Positions 20,424 to 31,726 of a DNA stretch of 64,000 bases are shown here, piece after piece. This DNA is from Allorhizobium pseudoryzae (GTDB taxonomy: Bacteria; Pseudomonadota; Alphaproteobacteria; Rhizobiales; Rhizobiaceae): positions 1,612,001 to 1,676,000 of the forward strand of contig NZ_CP049241.1 of NCBI RefSeq assembly GCF_011046245.1, in the 5' to 3' direction. The stretch's first letter is position 1; every line of letters begins with the position of its first letter. A model generated the notes under the pieces. The model made no database searches, was not told the DNA's origin, and saw only the letters and a list, made by a program, of their open reading frames with translations. A program made the position numbers and the translations under genes.

Positions 20424-20542
20424 GAGCTCACGGTAAAGCGTTGATGATGTTTGCGCGAACACTCGCCACGGTATTTGAATGATCGCCAGATATGACTATA
20501 TGAGGATGAACCTTTCCAATTCCAACGACATCCCGGGTGAAA

Positions 20543-21241
20543 ATGGGCGCGAACGACTTCATCACTCTTTTTTTCCTCGTGGCAGCCGTCCTGATCTTTT
20601 TGCAGTTGCGCAGCGTGCTTGGCCGGCGGACGGGGCACGAGAAGCCGCCCGTTGATCCGTTCAGCGCCCGTGATGCTGCAAAAGCGCCGGCAAGCGACGA
20701 CGGCAAGGTCGTGACGCTTCCGCGGCGCGACCAGGCCGATGATGAAAGCCGTTGGACCGAGATCGATGCGGTCTCCAAGCCGGGCACCGCATTGAACGAT
20801 GGCCTTCGTGAACTGGTAAAGGCTGATCCGACCTTCCGCCCGAAGGAGTTTTTGAATGGCGCCCGCATGGCCTACGAGATGATCGTGATGGCCTTTGCCG
20901 ATGGCGACCGGAAGGCATTGAAAAACCTTCTGTCAAAGGAAGTCTTCGAAGGCTTCGAAGCGGCGATTGCCGATCGGGAATCGCGTGGCGAAGTGGTCAA
21001 GTCGAGTTTTGTCGGCATCGACAAGGCGGACATCACCCAGGTACTGGTCAAGGGCCATGAGGAGCAGGTGACGGTGCGCATCGTCAGCCAGCTGATTTCG
21101 GCCACCTATGACAAGGCCGGTACGCTGGTGGATGGTGACGCGGAAACCGTGGCCGAGGTGATCGATATCTGGACCTTTGCCCGCGACATGCGCTCCCGCG
21201 ACCCGAACTGGAAACTGGTCGCCACTGAATCCGAGCAATGA
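20543..21241 (+). CDS. Tim44/TimA domain membrane-anchored protein
   Basis: About 232 residues with one N-terminal transmembrane segment (DFITLFFLVAAVLIFLQLRSVLG), a charged linker, and a C-terminal Tim44-like fold (FLNGARMAYEMIVMAFADGDRKALKNLLSKEVFEGFEAAI). In mitochondria Tim44 ties Hsp70 to the import channel; the alphaproteobacterial relative is inner-membrane bound with no firmly set role. The ATG at 20543 is preferred; an in-frame GTG two codons earlier is possible. The stop overlaps the mltA start (ATGA), and secB-fxsA lie just across a divergent junction. Confidence 0.88.
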   Translation: MGANDFITLFFLVAAVLIFLQLRSVLGRRTGHEKPPVDPFSARDAAKAPASDDGKVVTLPRRDQADDESRWTEIDAVSKPGTALNDGLRELVKADPTFRPKEFLNGARMAYEMIVMAFADGDRKALKNLLSKEVFEGFEAAIADRESRGEVVKSSFVGIDKADITQVLVKGHEEQVTVRIVSQLISATYDKAGTLVDGDAETVAEVIDIWTFARDMRSRDPNWKLVATESEQ

Positions 21242-22356
21242 TCGTGACGGAGACCTTTTCTCTCCGGCGGATGGACTTCTCCGAATTGAGGGGGTGGGGG
21301 ATCGATGATCCCCGCCCCCTCTTTGCCGTCATGCAGCGCTGTCTTGAACATATCCGTCAGAACAAGCCCTATCGAACCGGCTCTCTCGGTCTGACGGCCG
21401 CGGATCTTCTACCCCTGCTGTCCGCTGCGATCGAAGCGGCACCCGCCGATGCGGCAGCGGCACGCGCTTTCTTCGAGGCGCAAACCGTGCCGTTCCTGAT
21501 CGAGCGGACAAGCAACCAGAAAGGTTTCGTGACGGCGTTCTATGAGCCGGAAGTGGAGGTCTCCGATAAACCGGACTCCGGCTACCGATATCCCTTCTAC
21601 CGTCGCCCGGCAGATCTCGTCGATCTCGACGATGCCAATCGACCACAGGACATGGATGCGTCCTACGTCTTTGGCCGAAACCATGATGGCCAGATCTCCC
21701 CCTATTTCGATCGCAGGATGATCGATGAAGGCTGTCTGGACGGGCAGGGTCTGGAGATCGCCTGGGCGAAATCGAAGGTAGATGTATTCTTCGCCCATGT
21801 TCAGGGCGCGGCGCGGCTCCGCTATCCCGACGGTCGGCTGTGCCGGATCACCTATGCGGCCAAGGCGGGCCATCCGTTTTCTGCCATCGGCAAGTTGTTG
21901 ATTGATCGAGGAGAGATCGATCCCGCCCGGATCTCGATGCAGTCGATCCGCGCCTGGCTCGCGGAGAATCCGGCTAAGGTCGATGGCGTGCTCTGGCACA
22001 ATCGGTCTTACATCTTTTTCCGCGAAGCCGCCGTGGACGATCCCTCTCTTGGGCCGATTGCCGCCGCCAAGGTGCCGCTGGTGGCCGGGCGGTCTCTTGC
22101 CGTCGATCGGCTCATTCACACCTTCGGCTTTCCTTTCTTCATCCGCTCCGAAACATTGACGCATCTGGACGAGCGCCGGCCTTTCGCCCGCCTAATGATG
22201 GCGCTCGATACGGGGTCCGCCATCGTCGGCCCGGCGCGCGGCGACATTTTTACCGGATCGGGGGATGAGGCGGGAGAACTGGCCGGCACCGTGCGCAACA
22301 GCGCGGATTTCCATATTCTCATCCCGAAAGCGGCAGCGCCGAGGTTTGCCGGATGA
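21238..22356 (+). CDS. mltA: MltA-type murein transglycosylase
   Basis: Lytic transglycosylase of the MltA (double-psi barrel, 3D domain) family that cleaves peptidoglycan glycan strands to 1,6-anhydro products. 372 residues. Visible are FVTAFYEPEVEVS, GLEIAWAKSKVDVFFAHVQGAARL and the C-terminal 3D domain with MALDTGSAIVGPARGDIFTGSGDEAG, which carries the catalytic aspartate. No signal peptide or lipobox is encoded at this start (MIVTETFSLRRMDF), unlike the E. coli lipoprotein. ATGA overlaps join it to the Tim44-like gene and to smr. Confidence 0.93.
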   Translation: MIVTETFSLRRMDFSELRGWGIDDPRPLFAVMQRCLEHIRQNKPYRTGSLGLTAADLLPLLSAAIEAAPADAAAARAFFEAQTVPFLIERTSNQKGFVTAFYEPEVEVSDKPDSGYRYPFYRRPADLVDLDDANRPQDMDASYVFGRNHDGQISPYFDRRMIDEGCLDGQGLEIAWAKSKVDVFFAHVQGAARLRYPDGRLCRITYAAKAGHPFSAIGKLLIDRGEIDPARISMQSIRAWLAENPAKVDGVLWHNRSYIFFREAAVDDPSLGPIAAAKVPLVAGRSLAVDRLIHTFGFPFFIRSETLTHLDERRPFARLMMALDTGSAIVGPARGDIFTGSGDEAGELAGTVRNSADFHILIPKAAAPRFAG

Positions 22357-22916
22357 AGAAGGAACGCAAGCTTAGTTCGGACGAGCGAATCCTGTGGGGC
22401 AAGGTCGCCAAGACGACGAAGCCGATGCCGGGGCGCCTGGAAGAACTCCTGGAGTTCGAGGAGGAGTTCCTGCACGAGCAGGAGATGGCGCCGTCCTCCT
22501 CTTCGCCTGTCTCCAAGACCATCCCGATTGCTGATTCCGAACAGAACACCGACCCGGCCAAGTGCGGCAAGGGCGTTCATCATCCGCTCGAGCGACCGGT
22601 CAAGCGCAAGATCGCCCGCGGCCGTCTGGCGCTGGAGGCGCGGATCGATCTGCACGGCATGATACAGAGCGAAGCGCATGGCATGTTGCTCGATTTTTTG
22701 ATGCGCGCGCATGAACGCGGCATGCGCCATGTTCTCATCATCACCGGCAAGGGCAGTTCGCTCGGCAGCGAAGGCGCGTTGAAACGGGCGGTTCCCTTGT
22801 GGTTCTCGAAGCCGGAATTCCGCTTTCTTATCTCGTCTTATGAGCCGGCCGCGCGTCACCATGGCGGGGAGGGTGCGCTCTATGTGCGTCTCAGCCGACG
22901 GGGAGGCGAAATGTGA
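22353..22916 (+). CDS. Smr/MutS2-C domain protein
   Basis: A 187-residue protein with a charged N-terminal half and a C-terminal Smr domain, seen as ARIDLHGMIQSEAHGMLLDFL and HVLIITGKGSSLGSEGALKRAVPLWF. Smr domains (as in E. coli SmrA/SmrB and the C-terminus of MutS2) are nucleases; SmrB cuts mRNA at collided ribosomes. The DLHG and TGKG motifs that define active Smr domains are intact. Which substrate this stand-alone rhizobial protein uses is not known. It overlaps mltA and xre by ATGA/GTGA. Confidence 0.88.
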   Translation: MKKERKLSSDERILWGKVAKTTKPMPGRLEELLEFEEEFLHEQEMAPSSSSPVSKTIPIADSEQNTDPAKCGKGVHHPLERPVKRKIARGRLALEARIDLHGMIQSEAHGMLLDFLMRAHERGMRHVLIITGKGSSLGSEGALKRAVPLWFSKPEFRFLISSYEPAARHHGGEGALYVRLSRRGGEM

Positions 22917-23278
22917 CGCCCTTCGGAGAGGCCCTGCGCGAACTGCGTCGGCAGAAGGGGGTGAGCCAGCAGGAGATGGCGGCGGCCATCGGCGTCTCGG
23001 CTGCCTATCTGTCCGCCTTGGAGCATGGCCGTCGCGGGCGTCCGAGCTTCGATTTTCTGCAGCGCGTCTGCGGCTATTTCAACATCATCTGGGATGAAGC
23101 CGAGGAACTGTTTCGCCTGGCGGAAGGCTCCGATCCGAGGGTGACGGTCGATACTGCCGGCCTGCCGCCGGCCTATACGGCGCTTGCCAATCTTCTCGCA
23201 CGCAAAATTCGCCATCTGGAACCGGACATGGTAGACGAACTGACGAAGCTGCTGGAAAATGCCGCAAACCGTGGCTAG
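22913..23278 (+). CDS. XRE-family helix-turn-helix regulator
   Basis: A 121-residue DNA-binding protein with an N-terminal HTH of the Cro/CI type: FGEALRELRRQKGVSQQEMAAAIGVSAAYLSALEHGRRGRPSF. The C-terminal half (LPPAYTALANLLARKIRHLEPDMVDELTKLLE) is helical and may dimerise. The GTG start overlaps the smr stop as GTGA. It is placed directly before gyrB but gyrB has its own promoter. Target genes are unknown. Confidence 0.9.
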   Translation: MTPFGEALRELRRQKGVSQQEMAAAIGVSAAYLSALEHGRRGRPSFDFLQRVCGYFNIIWDEAEELFRLAEGSDPRVTVDTAGLPPAYTALANLLARKIRHLEPDMVDELTKLLENAANRG

Positions 23279-23314
23279 TGGTCCTGTCATCCCCGATTTT
23301 TCGTCTCTCACGCT

Positions 23315-23343
23315 TTGGAATGAGGCACGGAACTCCCTATAGT
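23315..23343 (+). promoter_or_regulatory. Sigma70-type promoter of gyrB
   Basis: TTGGAA at 23315-23320 and TATAGT at 23338-23343, separated by exactly 17 bases, about 64 bases before the gyrB start. Confidence 0.7.
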
Positions 23344-23364
23344 CCGCAGGAAGGACAACGGTGA

Positions 23365-25839
<2,475 letters not shown>

Positions 25840-25847
25840 TCAAGATT

Positions 25848-25863
25848 TGTTTCACGTGAATCT
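25848..25863. other. parS-like ParB-binding site after gyrB (first)
   Basis: TGTTTCACGTGAATCT matches parS at 14 of 16 bases. It starts 8 bases after the gyrB stop. Confidence 0.7.
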
Positions 25864-25874
25864 TTTCTGTGGAT

Positions 25875-25890
25875 TGATTCACGTGAAACA
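25875..25890. other. parS-like ParB-binding site after gyrB (second)
   Basis: TGATTCACGTGAAACA, 15 of 16 and identical to the aroE copy. It lies 27 bases from the first gyrB-distal site, making the only tandem pair in the window. The rest of 25891-26185 holds the phaZ leader and no gene that I can support. Confidence 0.88.
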
Positions 25891-26069
25891 TCAGAGCCGG
25901 CGTCAGTCACAATTCGACCAAGCGCAGCCAACCCTCCAATTTCTCTTTAAACTTCAATGATAGGCCGCAGACGAAACCCGTTTTCGTGCGCGGAACAATT
26001 GCGCGCCGCAAGTCTTGTTCCAGCCACCTGTCGCACAATGGCGATAAGTGCAGTTCTGTCAGTCAATGT

Positions 26070-26078
26070 TGCACTGCA
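26070..26078. promoter_or_regulatory. TGC-N3-GCA motif upstream of phaZ, possible PhaR/AniA site
   Basis: TGCACTGCA lies about 110 bases before the phaZ start; a longer palindrome-like TTGCG-CGC-CGCAA is at 25999-26011. PhaR (AniA) regulators of polyhydroxybutyrate metabolism bind TGC/GCA dyads in Sinorhizobium and Paracoccus, so an operator role is plausible but unproven here. Confidence 0.4.
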
Positions 26079-26185
26079 CTTGTAACCTGTTAGTTTACCC
26101 CTTGATGCTAGACACTCAGGCAGGTCCGGTCGGCGGGTCCGGAAAGAAACACCCGAAAGAAAACCAACACGAAAGGTGGCCTTGC

Positions 26186-27466
26186 ATGTTCTACCAGCTC
26201 TATGAGTTGAACCACGCGGCCATGGCTCCGTATCGCGCGGCGACGGAAGCTCTTCGATTTTTCTATACCAATCCTCTAAACCCCCTTGCAGAGACGACGT
26301 TCGGACGCACGATGGCGGCGGGGCTGGAAGTGTTTGAACGCGCCACGCGGCGTTATGGCAAACCGGAATTCGGACTGCCGACGACCACCGTCAGCGGCCA
26401 GAGCGTCAAGGTGACCGAGAAGGTGGTCTGGTCGAGACCCTTCTGCGATCTTCTCCGTTTTGAGCGTGATCTGCCGAAGGGCACCGATCTCGGTCCGAAG
26501 ATCCTGATCGTGGCGCCCATGTCCGGCCATTATGCGACGCTGTTGCGCGGCACGGTCGAGGCGCTGATCCAGGGTGCGGATGTCTACATCACCGATTGGC
26601 AGGACGCCCGCACGGTCCCGGTGACCGAAGGTCTGTTCGATCTCGATGATTATATCGACTACGTCATCGACATGATCCATCACCTCGGTCCGAACACGCA
26701 TGTGGTGGCCGTCTGCCAGCCGTCGGTTCCGGTTCTGGCCGCTGCGGCGGTCATGGAAGGCGCCGATGATCCGCTGGCACCTGCGTCCATGACGCTGATG
26801 GGCGGGCCGATCGATACGCGCATCAACCCGACGGCGGTGAACCAGCTAGCCCAGGACCGTCCGCTGAAGTGGTTCAAGGACAATGTCATCATGACGGTGC
26901 CGTGGCCGCATGCTGGTTTCATGCGTCCCGTCTACCCGGGCTTCCTGCAGCTCTCCGGCTTCATGTCGATGAACCTCGACCGGCACCTCAACGCCCAGAA
27001 GGACTTCTTCCAGCATCTCGTGAAGAACGACGGCGAGTCCGCCGAGAAACATCGCGACTTCTATGACGAATATCTGGCGGTCATGGATCTGACGGCGGAG
27101 TTTTATCTGCAGACGGTCGATACCGTCTTCATCAAGCATTCCCTGCCGAAGGGCGAGATGATGCATCGCGGCAGCCGCGTCGATACGACGAAGATCCGCA
27201 AGGTGGCGCTTCTCACCATCGAAGGCGAGAATGACGATATTTCCGGCGTCGGCCAGACCAAGGCGGCGCAGACGATCTGCACCAACATTCCAGACGACAT
27301 GCGCCTGCATTATGTTCAGCCGGATGTCGGCCACTACGGGGTGTTCAACGGCTCGCGCTTCCGCCGGGAAATTGCGCCGCGGATCCTGAAGTTTGCCGCC
27401 GAACAGACCAAGGGTGTTCGCAAAACGGTGGTGCCGCGGGTGATCAAGGGCGGCAAGAGCGCCTGA
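26186..27466 (+). CDS. phaZ: Intracellular polyhydroxyalkanoate depolymerase
   Basis: Cytoplasmic enzyme that breaks down polyhydroxybutyrate granules. ATG at 26186 (MFYQLYELNHAAMAPYRAA) with AAGGTGG 8-14 bases upstream gives 426 residues. The N-terminus matches the PhaZ1 group of native-granule depolymerases. The nucleophile box is CQPSVP with Cys177 instead of the lipase serine, as in Cupriavidus PhaZ1. The C-terminal GQTKAAQTICTNIP...HYVQPDVGHYGVFNGSRFR carries the catalytic histidine. It stands alone between gyrB and a DUF2852 gene. Confidence 0.95.
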   Translation: MFYQLYELNHAAMAPYRAATEALRFFYTNPLNPLAETTFGRTMAAGLEVFERATRRYGKPEFGLPTTTVSGQSVKVTEKVVWSRPFCDLLRFERDLPKGTDLGPKILIVAPMSGHYATLLRGTVEALIQGADVYITDWQDARTVPVTEGLFDLDDYIDYVIDMIHHLGPNTHVVAVCQPSVPVLAAAAVMEGADDPLAPASMTLMGGPIDTRINPTAVNQLAQDRPLKWFKDNVIMTVPWPHAGFMRPVYPGFLQLSGFMSMNLDRHLNAQKDFFQHLVKNDGESAEKHRDFYDEYLAVMDLTAEFYLQTVDTVFIKHSLPKGEMMHRGSRVDTTKIRKVALLTIEGENDDISGVGQTKAAQTICTNIPDDMRLHYVQPDVGHYGVFNGSRFRREIAPRILKFAAEQTKGVRKTVVPRVIKGGKSA

Positions 27467-27617
27467 AAACCAGGCTATATTACGTTTTCCTTGAATGTAT
27501 TCAGAGCCTTCGCCGATTTGAGAGAAGGCTTTCTTGAAGGCGCATTGCGGGGCTACCACATCGATTGTGAGCGGGAAGCATTCGGGCCTCCCGCCCACAA
27601 ACGAGGTAACGCGACCG

Positions 27618-28037
27618 ATGAACCAGTCTGCATGGATCCGGCCGGATTGGACTCCGGCAACGATCGCCCTGATGGTCCTGGGCTTCGTGGTGTTCTGGCC
27701 CCTTGGCCTCGCCATGCTTGCCTATATTCTCTACGGCGACCGCCTGCGCGATTTCAAGCGCAGCGCCAATGAACGCGCCGACGGCTTCTTTAACAGCTGC
27801 CGCAGCTATCGCCGCTCCAGCCGTCCCGGTTTCTCGACCGGCAACGGGGCCTTCGACGATTGGCGAAAGGCCGAGCTCGACCGCATCGAAGAACAGCGCC
27901 GCAAGCTCGACGAGATGCGCGAGGAATTCGACACCTATCTTCGCGAGCTTCGCCGCGCGAAGGATCAGGAAGAGTTCGACCGCTTCATGCGCGAGCGTGG
28001 CAACCGCGGTCCAGACACGTCCTATCCCGCCGTCTGA
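27618..28037 (+). CDS. DUF2852 membrane protein, function unknown
   Basis: 139 residues from the ATG at 27618 (GAGG upstream). An N-terminal WTPATIALMVLGFVVFWPLGLAMLAYILYGDR segment spans the membrane, followed by a polar region and a highly charged helical tail (AFDDWRKAELDRIEEQRRKLDEMREEFDTYLRELRRAKDQEEFDRFM) that could form a coiled coil. DUF2852 proteins are widespread in alphaproteobacteria and uncharacterised. A terminator hairpin follows. Confidence 0.88.
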   Translation: MNQSAWIRPDWTPATIALMVLGFVVFWPLGLAMLAYILYGDRLRDFKRSANERADGFFNSCRSYRRSSRPGFSTGNGAFDDWRKAELDRIEEQRRKLDEMREEFDTYLRELRRAKDQEEFDRFMRERGNRGPDTSYPAV

Positions 28038-28065
28038 CGGGCAAGAGACGCACGAAACAGTCCGC

Positions 28066-28091
28066 CGGCACCTTTGGGTGCCGGTTTTTTC
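28066..28091 (+). terminator. Intrinsic terminator after the DUF2852 gene
   Basis: CCGGCACC and GGTGCCGG form an 8-bp stem with a short loop, followed directly by six T residues at 28086-28091. Confidence 0.92.
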
Positions 28092-28128
28092 TTGCTCTCC
28101 GCATCGCCGAATCGGATAGAAGAAGCCC

Positions 28129-28887
28129 ATGTTCTCCCTGCTCGCCAAGCCCAAACGCAAGCCGAAACCGCTCAAGAAGGAAGAGCGTGTTCTCTCCGTG
28201 GGTGACAAGGTGCTGCCGCTGACGATCCGGGAACATGCCAAGGCGACCCGCATCACGCTGCGCATCGAACCGGGCGGCCGCGCGTTGCGCCTCACGGTGC
28301 CGACCGGTCTGCGTTCCCGCGAAGTGGATGCCTTCCTCACCCGCCATGATGGCTGGCTGCGCACGAAGCTTTCCAAGTTTTCGGATGAAAACACGCTTCG
28401 CCCCGGCGGCATGATGGCACTGCGCGGTGTGCCGCACCGGATTGTCCATACCGGCACCTTGCGAGGACTGACGGAAGTCAGCGAGGAGGATGGACAACCG
28501 ATCATCCGGGTCAGCGGTCTGGAGGATCATCTCGGACGACGCCTGGAAGCCTTCCTGAAAAAGGAGGCGCGCTACGATCTGGAGCGGCTGTCCGCTATTT
28601 ATGCCGGGCGCATCGGCAAACCTGTCAAGTCTGTCAGCATGAAGGATACCCGCAGCCGCTGGGGGTCCTGCTCCTGGGATGGCAATTTGAGCTTTTCCTG
28701 GCGCATCGTCATGGCGCCGCCCTTCGTCATCGATTATCTCGCGGCGCATGAAGTGGCACATCTGAAGGAGATGAACCACGGTCCGAAGTTCTGGGCGCTT
28801 TGTGCCGACCTGTGCCCGGACATGGACAGAGCCCGCCACTGGCTGAAGACCCACGGCTCGCAACTGCATGCGATCGACTTCAGCTAA
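28129..28887 (+). CDS. YgjP-like (M48/DUF45) metallopeptidase
   Basis: 252 residues, with the zinc-binding HEVAHLKEMNH motif near the C-terminus and the preceding TRSRWGSCSWDGNLSFSWRIVMAPPFVIDYLAAHE block that defines the YgjP/DUF45 family. The enzyme is predicted to be cytoplasmic: there is no signal peptide. Family members are zinc peptidases, but natural substrates are not known. It lies before trpF in the same direction, a 69-base gap away. Confidence 0.9.
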   Translation: MFSLLAKPKRKPKPLKKEERVLSVGDKVLPLTIREHAKATRITLRIEPGGRALRLTVPTGLRSREVDAFLTRHDGWLRTKLSKFSDENTLRPGGMMALRGVPHRIVHTGTLRGLTEVSEEDGQPIIRVSGLEDHLGRRLEAFLKKEARYDLERLSAIYAGRIGKPVKSVSMKDTRSRWGSCSWDGNLSFSWRIVMAPPFVIDYLAAHEVAHLKEMNHGPKFWALCADLCPDMDRARHWLKTHGSQLHAIDFS

Positions 28888-28956
28888 GGCGCTGTCGCCG
28901 GCACCCGGCATCAAAGACCCTCGACTTGGCGCGCGATTCGTGCAACTTCGCCTTCC

Positions 28957-29628
28957 ATGATACCAGACATCAAAATCTGCGGCCTCAAGACGCCGGAAGC
29001 GATCGACCTGGCGGTGGAACGGGGCGCAAGCCATGTCGGCTTCATCTTCTTCGAAAAGAGCCCGCGGCATATCGATCCGCTGACGGCAGGTGCGCTGGCG
29101 GACCGGGTGAGGGGACGTGCGAAGATCGTCGCCGTCACCGTGAATGCGGATAACGAGGAACTGGAAGAGATCATCGCCTTCCTGAAGCCGGATATCCTGC
29201 AACTGCACGGGACGGAAACGCCGGAACGGGTGTTGAACATCAAGGCGGTCTTCGGCCTGCCGGTGATGAAGGCCTTTTCCGTGCGCGTGAAGGAAGACCT
29301 GCGCAAGCTGGAAGCCTATGAGGGACTGGCGGATCGGTACCTGCTGGACGCCAAGGCGCCGGAACATTCGGATCTTCCTGGCGGTAACGGCGTTTCCTTT
29401 GACTGGACCATCCTGTCCGCGCTTGACGAAAATGTGGATTACATGCTTTCCGGTGGCCTGAACAAGGACAACGTTCTGGAAGCGATGTCCGTCACTAAGG
29501 CGCGTGGTCTGGATCTGTCGTCCGGCGTGGAAAGTGCACCTGGGGTCAAGGACCTCGCAAAGATCAACGCCTTTTTTGATGTGATCGACCAATGGCGTTC
29601 CAGCGTTTCTAAGGGAGTGAAGTCGTGA
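28957..29628 (+). CDS. trpF: Phosphoribosylanthranilate isomerase
   Basis: Converts phosphoribosylanthranilate to the carboxyphenylamino ribulotide in tryptophan synthesis. 223 residues. Marks: [13 protein letters not shown] (catalytic cysteine), [55 protein letters not shown] and [15 protein letters not shown]. The stop overlaps the trpB GTG start by 4 bases. Confidence 0.97.
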   Translation: MIPDIKICGLKTPEAIDLAVERGASHVGFIFFEKSPRHIDPLTAGALADRVRGRAKIVAVTVNADNEELEEIIAFLKPDILQLHGTETPERVLNIKAVFGLPVMKAFSVRVKEDLRKLEAYEGLADRYLLDAKAPEHSDLPGGNGVSFDWTILSALDENVDYMLSGGLNKDNVLEAMSVTKARGLDLSSGVESAPGVKDLAKINAFFDVIDQWRSSVSKGVKS

Positions 29629-30845
29629 ACCAGCCGCTCAAACCAAATTCCTTCCGGGCCGGTCCCGACGAAGACGGTCGTTTCGGGATCTATGGCGGCC
29701 GCTTCGTCGCCGAGACCCTGATGCCGCTGATCCTGGATCTCGAGGCGGAGTGGAACAAGGCCAAGACCGATGCGGAGTTCCAGGCGGAGCTTGCCCATCT
29801 CGGCACGCATTATATCGGCCGCCCGAGCCCGCTCTATTTCGCCGAACGCCTGACGGCCGAACTCGGCGGCGCGAAGATCTATTTCAAGCGCGACGAGCTG
29901 AACCATACGGGCAGCCACAAGATCAACAACTGCATCGGCCAGATCCTGCTTGCCAAGCGCATGGGCAAGAAGCGCATCATCGCCGAAACCGGTGCCGGAC
30001 AGCATGGCGTGGCCTCTGCCACCGTTGCCGCCCGTTTCGGTTTCCCCTGCGTCGTCTACATGGGCGCGACCGACGTGGAGCGCCAGGCGCCGAACGTTTT
30101 CCGCATGAAGCTTCTCGGTGCCGAGGTGAAGCCCGTCACTTCCGGCCATGGCACGCTGAAGGATGCCATGAACGAGGCGCTGCGCGACTGGGTCACCAAT
30201 GTCGATGACACCTATTACATCATCGGCACCGCAGCCGGTCCGCATCCCTATCCGGAAATGGTCCGCGAATTCCAGTCGGTGATCGGCAAGGAAGCCCGCG
30301 AGCAGATGATGGCGGCCGAGGGCCGTTTGCCGGACATGCTGGTGGCCGCCGTCGGTGGTGGATCGAACGCAATCGGCCTCTTTCATCCCTTCCTGGATGA
30401 CGAGAGCGTGCGTATCGTTGGTGTCGAAGCCGGTGGCAAGGGCCTGGACGGCGAAGAACACTGTGCCTCGCTGACGGCAGGTCGTCCGGGTGTTCTGCAT
30501 GGCAACCGCACCTATCTGCTGCAGGATGGCGATGGCCAGATCAAGGAAGGCCATTCGATCTCGGCCGGCCTCGATTATCCGGGCATCGGGCCGGAGCATT
30601 CCTGGTTGAAGGACAGCGGTCGCGTCGAATACGTGCCGATCAAGGATGACGAGGCGCTGGCCGCCTTCCAGCTGCTGACCCGCACGGAAGGCATTATTCC
30701 GGCGCTCGAGCCCAGCCATGCGCTGGCCGAAGTCGTCAAGCGCGCACCGACGATGGATAAGGACCAGATCATCCTGATGAACCTCTGTGGCCGCGGCGAC
30801 AAGGACATTTTCACCGTTGGCAAGATTCTGGGAATGGGCCTCTGA
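29625..30845 (+). CDS. trpB: Tryptophan synthase beta chain
   Basis: PLP enzyme that joins indole and serine to make tryptophan. 406 residues. The PLP lysine is in [30 protein letters not shown] and [15 protein letters not shown] (phosphate-binding) and [13 protein letters not shown] are also intact. It is followed 2 bases later by trpA, giving the standard trpBA pair. Confidence 0.98.
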   Translation: MNQPLKPNSFRAGPDEDGRFGIYGGRFVAETLMPLILDLEAEWNKAKTDAEFQAELAHLGTHYIGRPSPLYFAERLTAELGGAKIYFKRDELNHTGSHKINNCIGQILLAKRMGKKRIIAETGAGQHGVASATVAARFGFPCVVYMGATDVERQAPNVFRMKLLGAEVKPVTSGHGTLKDAMNEALRDWVTNVDDTYYIIGTAAGPHPYPEMVREFQSVIGKEAREQMMAAEGRLPDMLVAAVGGGSNAIGLFHPFLDDESVRIVGVEAGGKGLDGEEHCASLTAGRPGVLHGNRTYLLQDGDGQIKEGHSISAGLDYPGIGPEHSWLKDSGRVEYVPIKDDEALAAFQLLTRTEGIIPALEPSHALAEVVKRAPTMDKDQIILMNLCGRGDKDIFTVGKILGMGL

Positions 30846-30847
30846 TC

Positions 30848-31687
30848 ATGACTGCACGTATGGACAAACGTTTTGCCGATCTGAAGGCGGAAGGCCGCCC
30901 GGCGCTGATCACCTACATGATGGGTGGCGACCCGGATTTTCAGACCTCGCTCGGCATCATGAAGGCGCTTCCCGCCGCCGGCGCCGATGTGATCGAGCTC
31001 GGCATGCCCTTTTCCGATCCGATGGCCGATGGCCCGGCGATCCAGCTGGCCGGCCAGCGGGCGCTCGCCCATGGTCAGACGCTGGCAAAGACGCTCGATC
31101 TCGCCCGCGAGTTCCGCAAGGACGACCAGGACACGCCGATCGTGCTGATGGGGTATTACAACCCGATCTACAACATGGGCGTCGAGACCTTTCTGGACAC
31201 CGCGCTCGAAGCCGGCATCGATGGCCTGATCGTCGTGGACCTGCCGCCGGAGATGGATGACGAGCTGTGCATCCCGGCGCTGGCCAAGGGCGTCAACTTC
31301 ATCCGTCTCGCGACGCCGACGACCGACGAGAAGCGCCTGCCGACCGTGCTGCGCAACACCTCCGGTTTCGTCTATTACGTCTCGATGAACGGCATCACCG
31401 GCTCGGCTCTGCCCGATCCGTCGCTCGTCGGTGCCGCCGTGCAGCGCATCAAGGCGCATACCGACCTGCCGATCTGCGTCGGTTTCGGTGTGAAGACGGC
31501 TGATCATGCCCGTGCGATCGGTGCCGCCGCCGATGGCGTTGTCGTCGGGTCCGCGATCGTCGCGCAGGTTGCCGGTAGCCTGACCGCTGACGGAAAGGCC
31601 ACCGATCATACCATTTCTGCAGTCACGACGCTGGTCAGCGGTCTTGCGACCGGCGTCCGTTCGGCCCGCCTTGTTGCTGCCGAATAA
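30848..31687 (+). CDS. trpA: Tryptophan synthase alpha chain
   Basis: Cleaves indole-3-glycerol phosphate to indole. 279 residues. TIM-barrel signature [17 protein letters not shown] includes the catalytic glutamate and aspartate; further [34 protein letters not shown] and [28 protein letters not shown]. Other trp genes (trpEG, trpDC) are not present in this window, as usual for rhizobia where trp genes are split. Confidence 0.98.
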   Translation: MTARMDKRFADLKAEGRPALITYMMGGDPDFQTSLGIMKALPAAGADVIELGMPFSDPMADGPAIQLAGQRALAHGQTLAKTLDLAREFRKDDQDTPIVLMGYYNPIYNMGVETFLDTALEAGIDGLIVVDLPPEMDDELCIPALAKGVNFIRLATPTTDEKRLPTVLRNTSGFVYYVSMNGITGSALPDPSLVGAAVQRIKAHTDLPICVGFGVKTADHARAIGAAADGVVVGSAIVAQVAGSLTADGKATDHTISAVTTLVSGLATGVRSARLVAAE

Positions 31688-31726
31688 AGTCACCACATTG
31701 ACGATGGTCAATCAGGAGTTACGTCC

